NCBI RefSeq assembly: GCF_000973105.1
Contig: NC_015844.1
Span: 2,228,501-2,292,500 of the forward strand
Reading direction: 5' to 3'
Length of the DNA stretch: 64,000 nt
Origin: Zobellia galactanivorans
Lineage (GTDB): Bacteria; Bacteroidota; Bacteroidia; Flavobacteriales; Flavobacteriaceae
Shown: positions 28,825 to 38,682 of the stretch, one piece after another
How the letters are laid out: each line of letters starts with the position of its first letter
Position numbering within the stretch: the stretch's first letter is position 1
The notes under the pieces: model-generated
Seen by the model: only the letters and a program-made list of their open reading frames with translations
What the model was told of the DNA's origin: nothing
Databases searched by the model: none
Made by a program: the position numbers and the translations under genes

Positions 28825-30592
28825 TTAATAACATTTTTAAGTGTTTCTCGATACTTAGTGTGTCTATTTTTGCTTGCTGGTGTAGTTGTTCGACCGTACC
28901 ATGTTCAATAAAGACATCGTCAAGGCCTAGAATGCTGATCTTTTGGGTGTGGCCCAACTCGTTGGCCCATTCAAGAACGGCGGAGCCAAAGCCCCCCATT
29001 TTACTTCCATCTTCAATGGTAACTATAGTTTGGTACTGTTTGAATATTTTGGCAAGCATTTTTTTATCCAAAGGCTTTACAAATCGCATATCGTAATGGC
29101 CTATTTTTTCACGTTCGGCCATTCTATCTACGAGTTCTGTTACGGTATTTCCTATGTGTCCTAGGGTCAGCACCGCAATTGTGGAACCTTTCTTTAGTTG
29201 GCGGGCCGTGCCTAGTTCGATGGTTTCAAAAGGCGTTTGCCAGTTTTCTTGTACACCTTGGCCCCTAGGATATCTTATGGCGATAGGCTGCGATAGTCCC
29301 ATTTGCGCGGTATACATGATATTGCGCAGTTCGGTTTCGTTCATCGGGGCAAAAATACACAGGTTGGGGATACACCTTAAATAGGCAATATCGTACACTC
29401 CGTGATGGGTTGCTCCATCTTGGCCAACAAGTCCCGCTCGGTCCAAACAAAAGATTACCGGCAGGTTTTGAAGGGCCACATCGTGTATGACCTGGTCGTA
29501 GGCCCTTTGTAGGAAAGTAGAATAGATAGTGCAAAAGGGGATAAGACCTTCGGCGGCCATACCCGCGGCCAAGGTGACCGCATGTTGCTCGGCAATACCT
29601 ACATCAAAGGCCCTATGCGGCATTTTTTGCATCATGTACTTCAAGGAGCTTCCAGTGGGCATAGCCGGTGTGATTCCAACTATGGCCTTATTTTTATCGG
29701 CAAGCTCTACTAGGGTGTGGCCGAAGACATCTTGATATTTTTGGGGCTCATTGACCGCTGGACTCTTCTTTAAGAGTTCACCTGTGCGTTTGTCGAACTT
29801 ACCGGGCGCATGGTAGGTAACCTGGTTTTCCTCGGCCTTTTTGAGACCTTTTCCCTTGGTGGTAATGACATGTAATAATTTTGGCCCTGCTACCAATTTT
29901 AAATGCTTTAATTCGCTGATCAACGCTTCAAGGTCGTGCCCATCTATTGGACCGGTATAGTGAAAATTTAAGCACTCAAAGATATTCTCGTCCTTGGCCG
30001 TGCCCTTTTTTACATTGGTCAGATATTTTTTTAATGCTCCTACACTGGGGTCGATTCCGATGGCATTGTCATTTAAGATGACCAATACGTTTGAATTTGT
30101 AGAACCCAGATGGTTTAGGGCCTCAAAAGCCATGCCACTTGCGATGGAGGCATCGCCGATTACCGCAATGTGCTGGATGTGATCGTTCTTTTTGAGCTGA
30201 GAGGCCATGGCCATGCCTAAAATAGCCGATATGGAAGTAGAGCTATGTCCTGTGCCAAAGGCATCATATTCACTTTCGGAACGTTTGGGAAATCCACTAA
30301 TTCCACCCAATTGGCGATTGGTCTCAAAGATTTCTTTTCTTCCTGTGAGTATCTTATGGCCATAGGCTTGATGGCCCACATCCCATATAAGCTTGTCATG
30401 GGGGGTGTTGAATACATAGTGCAGGGCGATAGTAAGTTCTACGACCCCAAGGCTGGCGCCTAGGTGGCCTTCTTTGGTGGCAACGATATCGATTATAAAT
30501 TCCCTCAGTTCCTTGGCAAGCTGTGGTAATTTCTCCAGGGCAAGCTGGCGTAAATCATCGGGATAAGTAATATGGTCTAAAAGTGATTTCAA
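28817..30592 (-). CDS. dxs: 1-deoxy-D-xylulose-5-phosphate synthase
   Basis: A 591-residue ThDP enzyme catalysing the first step of the MEP isoprenoid pathway (pyruvate plus glyceraldehyde 3-phosphate). Motifs in order: IWDVGHQAYGHKILTGR, GHSSTSISAILGMA, the ThDP/Mg region VIGDASIASGMAFEALNH ending in ILNDNAIGI, and DVGIAEQHAVTLAAGMA with the catalytic Glu in the second half. The usual GDG reads GDA here. It is about 30 residues shorter than E. coli Dxs. A good promoter precedes it, and DUF3078 follows as a coupled gene. It feeds the carotenoid genes elsewhere in the window. Confidence 0.96.
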   Translation of the reverse strand: MKSLLDHITYPDDLRQLALEKLPQLAKELREFIIDIVATKEGHLGASLGVVELTIALHYVFNTPHDKLIWDVGHQAYGHKILTGRKEIFETNRQLGGISGFPKRSESEYDAFGTGHSSTSISAILGMAMASQLKKNDHIQHIAVIGDASIASGMAFEALNHLGSTNSNVLVILNDNAIGIDPSVGALKKYLTNVKKGTAKDENIFECLNFHYTGPIDGHDLEALISELKHLKLVAGPKLLHVITTKGKGLKKAEENQVTYHAPGKFDKRTGELLKKSPAVNEPQKYQDVFGHTLVELADKNKAIVGITPAMPTGSSLKYMMQKMPHRAFDVGIAEQHAVTLAAGMAAEGLIPFCTIYSTFLQRAYDQVIHDVALQNLPVIFCLDRAGLVGQDGATHHGVYDIAYLRCIPNLCIFAPMNETELRNIMYTAQMGLSQPIAIRYPRGQGVQENWQTPFETIELGTARQLKKGSTIAVLTLGHIGNTVTELVDRMAEREKIGHYDMRFVKPLDKKMLAKIFKQYQTIVTIEDGSKMGGFGSAVLEWANELGHTQKISILGLDDVFIEHGTVEQLHQQAKIDTLSIEKHLKMLLNE

Positions 30593-30609
30593 GATAGTGG
30601 CTTAAAATG

Positions 30610-30640
30610 CAAAAATAGGTGATTGAGTGAGCTAGGCCAA
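30610..30640 (-). promoter_or_regulatory. Bacteroidota-type promoter of dxs
   Basis: On the minus strand TTG (30640-30638), a 20-nt spacer and TATTTTTG (30617-30610) match the consensus TTG-N17-23-TAnnTTTG. The start codon is 17 nt downstream. Confidence 0.7.
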
Positions 30641-30746
30641 TTCTTTTTGATCATGTATTGCACTGAAATAAAGTTTGTTCGATACCATTTCGCACTAAGA
30701 GGGCGTAATATGTGTAAATTATATACATCTTTTATAAAGTATGCCA

Positions 30747-30754
30747 TAAATTTG
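30747..30754 (+). promoter_or_regulatory. -7-like element of tadA
   Basis: TAAATTTG matches TAnnTTTG, 15 nt before the tadA ATG, implying a very short leader. No -33 TTG at the right spacing. Confidence 0.35.
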
Positions 30755-30769
30755 TGTTAAACCATTGCC

Positions 30770-31219
30770 ATGTTAGAGCCCTTTGATGATAGTTATTACA
30801 TGAAAAAAGCCCTGCAAGAGGCAGAGGCCGCCTATGAAAAAGGGGAGGTGCCCATAGGTGCGGTAATCGTTATTGAAGACCGTATCATCGCTAGGGCGCA
30901 CAACCTTACCGAACAATTGAACGATGTTACGGCCCATGCCGAAATGCAGGCAATTACCGCAGCGGCCAATTTTTTGGGAGGGAAGTATTTGCAGAACTGT
31001 ACACTTTATGTGACCTTGGAGCCTTGTCAAATGTGTGCCGGCGCCCTGTATTGGAGCCAAATATCGAGAATAGTTTATGGGGCCAAAGATGAACAGCGGG
31101 GCTGCGGGGTTATGGGAACCAAACTTCATCCGAAAACGAAAATACTAGGGGGTGTTCTTGAGCAAGAGGCCAGTGCGTTGATCAAGCGCTTTTTTATTCA
31201 GAAGAGAAACCTAAATTGA
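30770..31219 (+). CDS. tadA: tRNA-specific adenosine deaminase / nucleoside deaminase
   Basis: A 149-residue zinc-dependent deaminase. The CDA motifs are complete: HAE at residues 56-58 (Zn ligand and catalytic Glu) and PCxxC at 85-89 in LEPCQMCAGALYW. YYMKKALQEAEAAYEKGEVPIGAVIV is the usual N-terminal helix and strand (quoted in part), and YGAKDEQRGCGV follows the catalytic core. TadA converts A34 to inosine in tRNA-Arg; some relatives act on free guanine or cytosine. It is divergent from dxs. Confidence 0.93.
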   Translation: MLEPFDDSYYMKKALQEAEAAYEKGEVPIGAVIVIEDRIIARAHNLTEQLNDVTAHAEMQAITAAANFLGGKYLQNCTLYVTLEPCQMCAGALYWSQISRIVYGAKDEQRGCGVMGTKLHPKTKILGGVLEQEASALIKRFFIQKRNLN

Positions 31220-31249
31220 AGTCTTATCATTGGTATTTGAAAACAGAAA

Positions 31250-31278
31250 ACCCTAACATGGAGGTGCTAGGGTCTTTG
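31250..31278. terminator. Weak terminator between tadA and the cold-shock gene
   Basis: ACCCTA (31250-31255) and TAGGGT (31268-31273) form a short stem between convergent genes, with only a modest T content after it. Confidence 0.5.
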
Positions 31279-31299
31279 TAATGATAACTGAATCTATAT

Positions 31300-31494
31300 T
31301 TAGCCTACCACTTGAACTTGGGCGGCAACAATGCCTTTTCGGCCTTCTTCCTCTTCATATTCTACTTTGTCCCCTTCATTAAGAGTTGTACCGTTAAGTG
31401 CTGTGGCGTGTACAAAAATGTCCTTCCCTGTGTCGTCGTTGGTAATGAATCCATAGCCTTTGGACTCATTGAAAAATTTTACTGTGCCAGTCAT
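31300..31494 (-). CDS. Cold-shock domain protein
   Basis: A 64-residue single cold-shock domain, an RNA/ssDNA-binding OB fold. RNP1 is KGYGFI (within [12 protein letters not shown]) and RNP2 is [17 protein letters not shown] at the N-terminus and [13 protein letters not shown] at the end are typical. It is acidic (EYEEEEGRK). About 90 nt of AT-rich sequence upstream could form the long leader common for cold-shock mRNAs, but no defined element is visible. Confidence 0.95.
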   Translation of the reverse strand: MTGTVKFFNESKGYGFITNDDTGKDIFVHATALNGTTLNEGDKVEYEEEEGRKGIVAAQVQVVG

Positions 31495-31585
31495 GTTAAA
31501 AGAAATTAGTTCATAAAAGTTTCCATCTAATTTATAAATTTTTTGATTAGGCTGGCTTAAAATATATCAAATAATCCTACAAAGT

Positions 31586-31837
31586 TTATTGATTATCAGT
31601 CTTTTCCGTTTCTTTTTCACGCATTTTTTTTATGTTTTCCTCGGTTAGCATGTAGTCTTTCATTTGCTTTCCTTTACTGTATACAATTAAGAAAAGCGGC
31701 ATGGCCACCAAAAAGAGTCCCACAGTGCCCGACCCGATAAATTTATGGCCAAGGGCCAAGTTTTCCTCTTGAATATAAAAGCCGTAAAAAATCGCCCCAA
31801 AGCAGGCTAGTGTAATACAAACGATGAGATATTTCAT
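31586..31837 (-). CDS. Small two-helix membrane protein (83 aa)
   Basis: Two hydrophobic segments (about residues 3-21, YLIVCITLACFGAIFYGF, and 36-53, GTVGLFLVAMPLFLIVYS) are followed by a charged C-terminal tail ending in MREKETEKTDNQ. This predicts a hairpin in the inner membrane with a cytosolic tail. I do not recognise a named family. It lies between the cold-shock gene and the ClC gene on the same strand, with gaps of 91 and 44 nt. Confidence 0.7.
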   Translation of the reverse strand: MKYLIVCITLACFGAIFYGFYIQEENLALGHKFIGSGTVGLFLVAMPLFLIVYSKGKQMKDYMLTEENIKKMREKETEKTDNQ

Positions 31838-31881
31838 TTTGATAGTCTTGATTGAGAAAGTTTTGCAACAGCAAGCGAAGC

Positions 31882-33666
31882 TTAGCCGGTAAAGTTAATG
31901 AGTTCCCTGCGATAAGCCGTCAGTAATTTTGATTTGGAAACGAAACCGGCATACTGTCCTTTTTTGATTACGGGCAGATTCCAGGCTCCACTGTGTTGAA
32001 ATTTTTTCATTACCACTTGCATACTGTCCTTTTCGTAGAATATGTGTTCTGGGGCATTGTGCATAAAGGTTTCTACCTTGGTGTTTTCGTAAAGTGAGGT
32101 GTCGAACATAAATTCGCGAATATCGTCTAGGAGGACAATACCTACCAAGGCCTTGTTTTTGTCGACTACGGGGAAGATATTACGAGTGGATTTTGCTACG
32201 GATTTATGAAGCATCTCGCCCAAGGTCATATCTGGGTATACGGTTTTAAAATTAGTTTCAATGACATCGTCAAGTTTCATCAAAGTTAGTACCGATTGGT
32301 CTTTATTGTGTGTCAACAAAGATCCACTTCGGGCCAATTCCTTGGTATATATGGTATAGTCAATGGCATTTCTGGTAATGAGATACGATATGGAAGCTGT
32401 AATCATCAGCGGTACAAAAAGTTCATACCCTCCAGTGATTTCGGCAATCAGAAAAATGGCGGTCAATGGGGCGTGCAACACCCCCGCAATAAGTCCGGCC
32501 ATACCAATCAAGGTAAAGTTGCTTTCTGAAACGGAAAAACCTATGCCAGAGTTATTGATGACCTTGGCCATGACATTTCCGAGGGCGCTGCCCATAACCA
32601 TAGTGGGAATGAAAATGCCCCCTGCGCCACCGGCTGCCAAGGTAGTGGTCATGGCTACGGCCTTGAAAATGGTGATACCGAACAATAGGGCAATGACCAC
32701 CCAGATGTTGGTGGTGTATGAATCAAAGGGCGTCTTACCTAAGGCTTTAATATGGTTTCCGTGCAAGAGGTCATTGATGAAGCTGAAGCCCTCACCGTAG
32801 AGGGGTGGAATAAAATAGAGCATAATGCCTATTGATACGCCTCCTACAAGTAACTTGTATTTAGGTGTTTTTAGACGGGAGAATAACTTCTGTATACCAA
32901 AATACATACGAGTGAAGTAAATTGATGCAAAGGCGGTGCCTATACCTAAAATGATGTAAAAAAAAGTGTCTTTGACCTCAAAGTTTTCCGATAGGGTAAA
33001 GTTAAAAAGGACCTCATTTCCCAAAAAGAAATAAGAGGTGAGCACCCCAGATATCGACGCGAGCAAAAGGGGGAGCATAGATAGCATGGTAAAATCAAGA
33101 CTAAAGACCTCTACCGCAAAAACAATGGCCGCAATGGGCGATTGGAATATGGAAGCTATGGCACCGGCCGACGCACATGCGATCAAGAGCGATCGGGTTT
33201 TGGCATTAATATGGAAAAAACGCCCGATGTTAGAGCTGATGGCCGCGCCTGAAGCTACAGCGGGTCCCAATAATCCTGTAGAGCCCCCGAAGCCAATGGT
33301 GAGAGGGGCTGCAATGAGTTGGGTGTAAATGTGTTTAGATTTGATGATTCCCTTTTTTTTGGAAAGCGAAAAGAGAATGGAAGAAACAGCATGTTGTAGC
33401 TGCTCTTTGTGAATGTACTTAACGTAGAGATAGACCAAGGTAAGTCCGATGATAGGTAAAATAAAGTACAGGCTGTTGCTCGATATCAAAATACCTTGCT
33501 CTAGGGAAACCTCAATAAAGTACACGATGTTTTTAAGGGTGACCGAGGCCAAGCCTGCCAAAAGTCCCACCAAAACACTCATAATGTGCGTAAAAGTCTT
33601 GTTGGAGATATTTTTATATCGCCACTTTAGAAATTTGGTAGATAGTCTTTGTAGTTTAGTGGGCAT
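31882..33666 (-). CDS. ClC-type chloride channel/transporter with CBS pair, gating Glu replaced
   Basis: A 594-residue ClC-family membrane protein: about 10-11 membrane helices (residues 25-440) and two C-terminal CBS domains (about 455-590: DDVIETNFKTVYPDMTLGEM, then EHIFYEKDSMQVVMKKFQHS). GFGGSTGLLGPAVASGAAIS aligns with the GREGP filter helix, and GGAGGIFIPTMVMGSALG with the second filter motif. The residue equivalent to the E. coli gating glutamate Glu148 is Leu133 (GLLGP). Loss of that Glu uncouples proton exchange in studied ClCs, so passive anion conduction is more likely than Cl-/H+ antiport. The CBS domains suggest nucleotide regulation. Confidence 0.93.
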   Translation of the reverse strand: MPTKLQRLSTKFLKWRYKNISNKTFTHIMSVLVGLLAGLASVTLKNIVYFIEVSLEQGILISSNSLYFILPIIGLTLVYLYVKYIHKEQLQHAVSSILFSLSKKKGIIKSKHIYTQLIAAPLTIGFGGSTGLLGPAVASGAAISSNIGRFFHINAKTRSLLIACASAGAIASIFQSPIAAIVFAVEVFSLDFTMLSMLPLLLASISGVLTSYFFLGNEVLFNFTLSENFEVKDTFFYIILGIGTAFASIYFTRMYFGIQKLFSRLKTPKYKLLVGGVSIGIMLYFIPPLYGEGFSFINDLLHGNHIKALGKTPFDSYTTNIWVVIALLFGITIFKAVAMTTTLAAGGAGGIFIPTMVMGSALGNVMAKVINNSGIGFSVSESNFTLIGMAGLIAGVLHAPLTAIFLIAEITGGYELFVPLMITASISYLITRNAIDYTIYTKELARSGSLLTHNKDQSVLTLMKLDDVIETNFKTVYPDMTLGEMLHKSVAKSTRNIFPVVDKNKALVGIVLLDDIREFMFDTSLYENTKVETFMHNAPEHIFYEKDSMQVVMKKFQHSGAWNLPVIKKGQYAGFVSKSKLLTAYRRELINFTG

Positions 33667-33684
33667 TATACAGGTTTGCTATCT

Positions 33685-33717
33685 AAAATATGAAAAATCC
33701 CGCACCAATGCGGGATT
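33685..33717 (-). terminator. Terminator of aspS
   Basis: AATCCCGCA (33696-33704) and TGCGGGATT (33709-33717) form a perfect 9-bp stem with a CCAA loop. On the minus strand it is followed by TTTTCATATTTT, 9 nt beyond the aspS stop. Confidence 0.88.
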
Positions 33718-33725
33718 AACTTTTA

Positions 33726-35480
33726 TTACGCTTCAATATCTAATTTGAGCTTTAGTTCATGAAGTTGCTCCTGGTCAATAGCTGCTGGAGCATCGATCAT
33801 AACATCACGTCCGCTGTTGTTCTTTGGAAAAGCAATGAAGTCCCTTATCGTTTCCTGTCCCCCCAAAATAGATACCAATCGGTCTAAACCAAAGGCGATA
33901 CCTCCATGTGGTGGAGCGCCGTACTGAAAGGCGTCCATAAGAAAGCCGAATTGGGCCTGTGCTTCTTCAGGGGTAAAGCCAAGGTGTTTGAACATTGTGC
34001 TCTGTACGTCCCTGTCGTGAATACGGATGGAACCTCCCCCTATTTCATTACCGTTCAATACTAAATCATACGCATTGGCGCGTACTGCGCCAGGGTCGGT
34101 TTCCAGTAATTCCAGTTGACCTGGTTTTGGAGAGGTAAAGGGGTGGTGCATGGCATGGTAATTCCCTGTTTCTTCATCGAGTTCCAATAACGGAAAGTCA
34201 ATAACCCATAACGGTGCGAACTCATTCGGGTTGCGCAAGCCCAGTCTTTCGGCAAGTTCCATTCTTAGGGCACTGAGTTGGGTTCGGGTTTTGTTGGCGT
34301 CCCCAGAGAGTACGCAAATAAGGTCCCCTGGTTTGGCCTCGGTAATCTTGGCCCATTTGGCCAAGTCTTCTTGGTCGTAAAATTTATCTACGGTAGATTT
34401 AAAGCTTCCGTCTTCATTGTATTTTACGTAGACCATTCCCTTGGCGCCGACTTGGGGTCTTTTGACCCAGTTTACCAAGGCATCCAATTCTTTACGGGTA
34501 TAGCTGGCCCCGCCTGGTACGGCAATACCCACTACTAGCTCTGCAGAGTTGAATACGCCAAAGTCTTTGTGTTGGGTAACCGCGTTAAGCTCGCCAAATT
34601 CCATGCCGAAGCGAATGTCTGGTTTGTCGTTTCCGTAAATGCGCATGGCGTCATCGTAGGTGATTCGTGGGAAGGCCGATATCTCTACCCCCTTGATTTC
34701 CTTTAGCAAATGTTTGGTAAGGCCTTCAAAGGTATCGAGAATGTCCTCTTGTTCCACAAAGGCCATTTCGCAGTCGATTTGTGTGAATTCTGGCTGACGG
34801 TCGGCCCTTAGGTCTTCGTCGCGAAAACACTTTACGATCTGAAAATATTTGTCCATTCCCCCTACCATAAGCAATTGCTTAAAAGTTTGTGGAGATTGTG
34901 GCAAGGCGTAGAACTGCCCTTCGTTCATTCGGCTGGGCACTACAAAATCGCGGGCCCCTTCGGGTGTTGATTTTATTAAATATGGGGTTTCGACTTCAAC
35001 GAAGCTATGGTCGCTAAGGTACTTTCGAACTTCCATACTTACCTTACTTCTGAAAATAAGGTTGTTTTTTACGGGGTTTCTGCGAATATCAAGATAGCGG
35101 TACTTCATTCGAAGGTCTTCACCGCCATCGGTTTCGTTCTCAATGGTAAATGGAGGGGTTTTCGACTTGTTAAGGAGAATAACCTCATCGACGAGTACTT
35201 CAATGCCCCCTGTTGGGATATTGGGGTTTTTAGAGGTCCTTTCAATGACCTCGCCAGTTACCTGTACCACGTACTCGCGGCCTAAGCTTCTGGCCTGTTC
35301 GAGTAATTTGGAAGAGGTACGGTCTTCATCAAAGACCAATTGGGTTATACCGTAACGGTCTCTCAAGTCTACCCAGACCACAAAACCCTTATCACGTGTT
35401 TTTTGTACCCATCCCGATAGGGTAACCTTGGTATTTATATCTGATTCGCGTAATTCTCCGCAGGTATGGCTTCTGTACAT
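33726..35480 (-). CDS. aspS: Aspartyl-tRNA synthetase
   Basis: A 584-residue class II synthetase charging tRNA-Asp. The N-terminal OB fold begins [14 protein letters not shown] and has [20 protein letters not shown]; the catalytic core shows [20 protein letters not shown] (motif 2) and [17 protein letters not shown] (motif 3), with the bacterial GAD insertion between. The start at 35480 is chosen because [10 protein letters not shown] is the family N-terminus; an in-frame ATG 8 codons upstream is less likely. On the minus strand TACATTTG (35509-35502) is a plausible -7 box about 20 nt upstream. Confidence 0.96.
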   Translation of the reverse strand: MYRSHTCGELRESDINTKVTLSGWVQKTRDKGFVVWVDLRDRYGITQLVFDEDRTSSKLLEQARSLGREYVVQVTGEVIERTSKNPNIPTGGIEVLVDEVILLNKSKTPPFTIENETDGGEDLRMKYRYLDIRRNPVKNNLIFRSKVSMEVRKYLSDHSFVEVETPYLIKSTPEGARDFVVPSRMNEGQFYALPQSPQTFKQLLMVGGMDKYFQIVKCFRDEDLRADRQPEFTQIDCEMAFVEQEDILDTFEGLTKHLLKEIKGVEISAFPRITYDDAMRIYGNDKPDIRFGMEFGELNAVTQHKDFGVFNSAELVVGIAVPGGASYTRKELDALVNWVKRPQVGAKGMVYVKYNEDGSFKSTVDKFYDQEDLAKWAKITEAKPGDLICVLSGDANKTRTQLSALRMELAERLGLRNPNEFAPLWVIDFPLLELDEETGNYHAMHHPFTSPKPGQLELLETDPGAVRANAYDLVLNGNEIGGGSIRIHDRDVQSTMFKHLGFTPEEAQAQFGFLMDAFQYGAPPHGGIAFGLDRLVSILGGQETIRDFIAFPKNNSGRDVMIDAPAAIDQEQLHELKLKLDIEA

Positions 35481-35669
35481 GTGTAAGTCTATTTGAAAGC
35501 GCAAATGTAAGAAGTTATGATGGTAACGGCTAAAAAATTCGAGTGTCCTTTTTGTGGTATATGCAGAGGTCTTGTTTTGTTAATGCCTCTAAAATTTAAC
35601 ACATATTTTAATAATTAGATAATTCTTAACTATATTGCTTTTAAAATAACTAATTCAAAACTTTTAAAA

Positions 35670-38600
35670 ATGAAACAAACTTTATTTGGAAAGTTGTATT
35701 TCTTGCTGTTTTTTGTGCTACCGACCGTGGTTTTGGCGCAGGGGACAATCAAAGGAAATACTACAGATGAGAGTGGGATGCCGCTTCCAGGGGTCAATGT
35801 CGTTGTTAAAGGAACAATGAACGGAACTACTAGTGATTTTGACGGTATTTATGAGATTCGGGTGAATAATTTTCCTGCGACCCTAGTTTTTTCTTATTTG
35901 GGATATGCCGATAAGGAAGTTGAAGTTACCGGTACTTCAACATTGGATGTTGCCTTAAAAGAATCGGCTACGGGTCTTGATGAGGTAGTTGTTACAGGTT
36001 TGGCAACTTCGGTAAAGCGATCGAATTCCGCCAATGCCGTTGCCTCGGTTTCGGCTGCGGAACTTACGGGCAGAACACCTCCATCTACCCTTGATGGGGC
36101 CTTGTATGGTAAATTTGCCGGAGCCGTGGTCAATTCTAACTCGGGTGCTCCCGGTGGTGGTATTTCGGTGAAATTGCGTGGTGCAACTTCAATAACGGGT
36201 AATACACAACCCTTATATATAGTAGATGGTGTATATATTGACAACTCTTCCATTGCTGGGGGATTAAATGTGGTCTCCGAGGCAGCAGGGCAGGGAAGTG
36301 ATGCCAACCAAGATAACCCATCGAACCGTATTGCCGATATCAATCCAGAAGATATAGCGAACATCGAAATATTGAAAGGTGCCTCAGCAGCGGCCATATA
36401 TGGGTCAAGGGCTGCCGCGGGTGTTGTAATCATTACCACGAAAAAAGGGGTGGCGGGAGAAACGAAATTCAAATTTTCACAATCGACAGGTTTTAGTCAG
36501 GCCATCCGCCTTTTTGGACTACGGAACTACAGCGAAGACCGGGTCTTTGATTTGTTTTACTCCCCAAGTGACGATCCTTCAGAAGATCAGTCTTCCCGTG
36601 ATGCTGCCAATGCTCAAGTGGCCCTGTTTTCACAGGCAAAAAACTCTGGGGGACTTATTGATTATGAAAAAGAGATATTTGGCGAGAAGGGGCTTATCAG
36701 TATTACCAATTTTAGTATGAGCGGTGGTGACGAGAAGACAAGGTTTTTTTCGGGAATTACCTATAATAATGAAAACGGTATCGTAAAAAATACGGGATAT
36801 GAAAAAGCTTCGATACGACTTAATCTCGATCATCGAGCTACCGACTATTTGAAATTTGCATTGAGTTCGAATTATATCTACTCTTCATCGGACAGGGGTT
36901 TTTACAACAATGATAACACCGGTGCAACTATCGGGGTTGGTCTAGTTTCTACATATCCGTGGTATGACCTGTTTCCAAATGCAGATGGTGTGTATCCAGA
37001 TTACGCGCTCGGGGCTTCCAATATTTTGCAGACCCGTGATCAGGTGACCAACAATGAAAAAATTAATAGGGTAATCATGGGGGGTACGGCCAACCTTGAT
37101 ATTTACAAAGCTGAAAAATCAAATTTAGAATTGATTTTAAGAGGAGGGCTTGATTTTTATCAATTGCAGACCCGAGCCATCTTTCCTAAGGACCTACAGT
37201 TTCAAAAACCTTCCAATGGAGGTCGTAACGGGGTGTCCGTTCAAGGGGAAACCATCAACAAAAACTACAACCTTTCGGCTTTTTTGGTGCATAACTACTT
37301 TACTGAAAACAACCTTCGTTTTCGTACACAGGCAGGTTTGACCAATGAATTTTTTGACCGAAATACAGACTTGATTACGGCAACCGGTCTAGTGGCTTCT
37401 GAAACCAATGTTGATCAAGCCGCCAATACAGGGGTCGACCAAACACGGGTGCGTCAAGAAGATGCGGGATTCTTTGTACAGGAGGAAGTCAATTTTCAAG
37501 ACAAAATTATCGCCACCGTTGGTTTAAGGGGGGATAAGTCATCGAACAATGGTAATGCCAATGAGATGGCTTATTATCCCAAGGCGTCTTTGGCGCTTAG
37601 CCTTAACGAATTCGATTTTTGGAAAGAAGATTCTTTTTGGAACCAATTAAAACTAAGGGTCGCTTATGGTGAGGCAGGTAATTTCCCTCCTTCCGGTGCT
37701 TTGTTTACTTCCTATAACGCCTTTTCTACAGATGGAATTTTGGGCATCAGCTTAATAGGAAGGAGAGGGGATAGTGAACTGAAATCGGAGCGTCAAAAGG
37801 AATTGGAATTTGGTACTGACCTGAATTTTTTCAATGGCCGTTTAGGATTGTCTGCAACCTATTACATCAAAATGGTTGACGATTTAATTTTGTTGGCTTC
37901 CTTAGAGCCTTCCACGGGATATACGCAGAGATACGTTAATGCGGGAAGCCTTCGTAATAAGGGTATAGAGATTTCTTTGAATACGGTTCCTGTTGCTACG
38001 GAAAATTTTCAATGGGATTTGGGCGTCAATTTTTTCAAGAATGCTTCCGAAGTTACCCAACTTGACGTACCTGCCTATAATACAGGAGCCTTCGGTGCAG
38101 GTTTAGGAAGTTACAGGCTTGAAGAAGGTAAGAGTGCCACTCAAATTGTAGGCTCATATGGAGATGAACTTAGGGTAATTGGTGATGGTGAACCTGACTT
38201 TCAGATGGGTTTCAGTAATAACCTAAGCTACAAAAAGCTTCAGTTGTCCTTCTTATGGCAATGGAAACAGGGCGGGGACAATATCAACCTGACCAACCTG
38301 TTGTCTGATTTGAACGGAACAAGTGCCGACTATGACGATATTACTTTGGATCCAGCTGGTGTAACTCCTAACGGAAAATATAGGCCCGATGCGAATGCCG
38401 ATGTTTTTGTTCAGGATGCTTCCTATTTGAGGTTAAGGGAAATCGGACTCTACTATACCTTAGACAGTGAGAACTTGCCCAATGTTTTTGGAGACTATGT
38501 AGAGAGTGTTAAGTTCGGCCTTTCGGGTTCCAATTTGATCAATATCTTTGATTACAATAGTTATGATCCAGAGGTGTCCAACTTCGGTGGAGGAACAATT

Positions 38601-38672
38601 TTTACAGGAGTTGAGGTAACACCCTTTCCTTCCTCCAAAAGATATATGTTCAACGTAGCGATTAACTTTTAA
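35670..38672 (+). CDS. SusC-type TonB-dependent outer-membrane receptor
   Basis: A 1000-residue SusC/RagA transporter. Signal peptide (LYFLLFFVLPTVVLAQ), CarboxypepD_reg-like domain at about 25-105 (GTIKGNTTDESGMPLPGVNV), TonB-box-like DEVVVTG, plug from about 120 with LYIVDGVYIDN (SusC signature) and IEILKGASAAAIYGSRAAAG, then a 22-strand barrel ending MFNVAINF. It imports an oligomeric nutrient captured by the SusD partner 10 nt downstream. No CAZyme, peptidase or sigma/anti-sigma gene sits beside the pair, so the substrate is open. Confidence 0.96.
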   Translation: MKQTLFGKLYFLLFFVLPTVVLAQGTIKGNTTDESGMPLPGVNVVVKGTMNGTTSDFDGIYEIRVNNFPATLVFSYLGYADKEVEVTGTSTLDVALKESATGLDEVVVTGLATSVKRSNSANAVASVSAAELTGRTPPSTLDGALYGKFAGAVVNSNSGAPGGGISVKLRGATSITGNTQPLYIVDGVYIDNSSIAGGLNVVSEAAGQGSDANQDNPSNRIADINPEDIANIEILKGASAAAIYGSRAAAGVVIITTKKGVAGETKFKFSQSTGFSQAIRLFGLRNYSEDRVFDLFYSPSDDPSEDQSSRDAANAQVALFSQAKNSGGLIDYEKEIFGEKGLISITNFSMSGGDEKTRFFSGITYNNENGIVKNTGYEKASIRLNLDHRATDYLKFALSSNYIYSSSDRGFYNNDNTGATIGVGLVSTYPWYDLFPNADGVYPDYALGASNILQTRDQVTNNEKINRVIMGGTANLDIYKAEKSNLELILRGGLDFYQLQTRAIFPKDLQFQKPSNGGRNGVSVQGETINKNYNLSAFLVHNYFTENNLRFRTQAGLTNEFFDRNTDLITATGLVASETNVDQAANTGVDQTRVRQEDAGFFVQEEVNFQDKIIATVGLRGDKSSNNGNANEMAYYPKASLALSLNEFDFWKEDSFWNQLKLRVAYGEAGNFPPSGALFTSYNAFSTDGILGISLIGRRGDSELKSERQKELEFGTDLNFFNGRLGLSATYYIKMVDDLILLASLEPSTGYTQRYVNAGSLRNKGIEISLNTVPVATENFQWDLGVNFFKNASEVTQLDVPAYNTGAFGAGLGSYRLEEGKSATQIVGSYGDELRVIGDGEPDFQMGFSNNLSYKKLQLSFLWQWKQGGDNINLTNLLSDLNGTSADYDDITLDPAGVTPNGKYRPDANADVFVQDASYLRLREIGLYYTLDSENLPNVFGDYVESVKFGLSGSNLINIFDYNSYDPEVSNFGGGTIFTGVEVTPFPSSKRYMFNVAINF

Positions 38673-38682
38673 AAAAAGAACC

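Noticed and set aside
35894-36472. 192-codon minus-strand frame in the SusC gene
   Set aside because: Shadow of the SusC plug domain; no independent motif or start signal.
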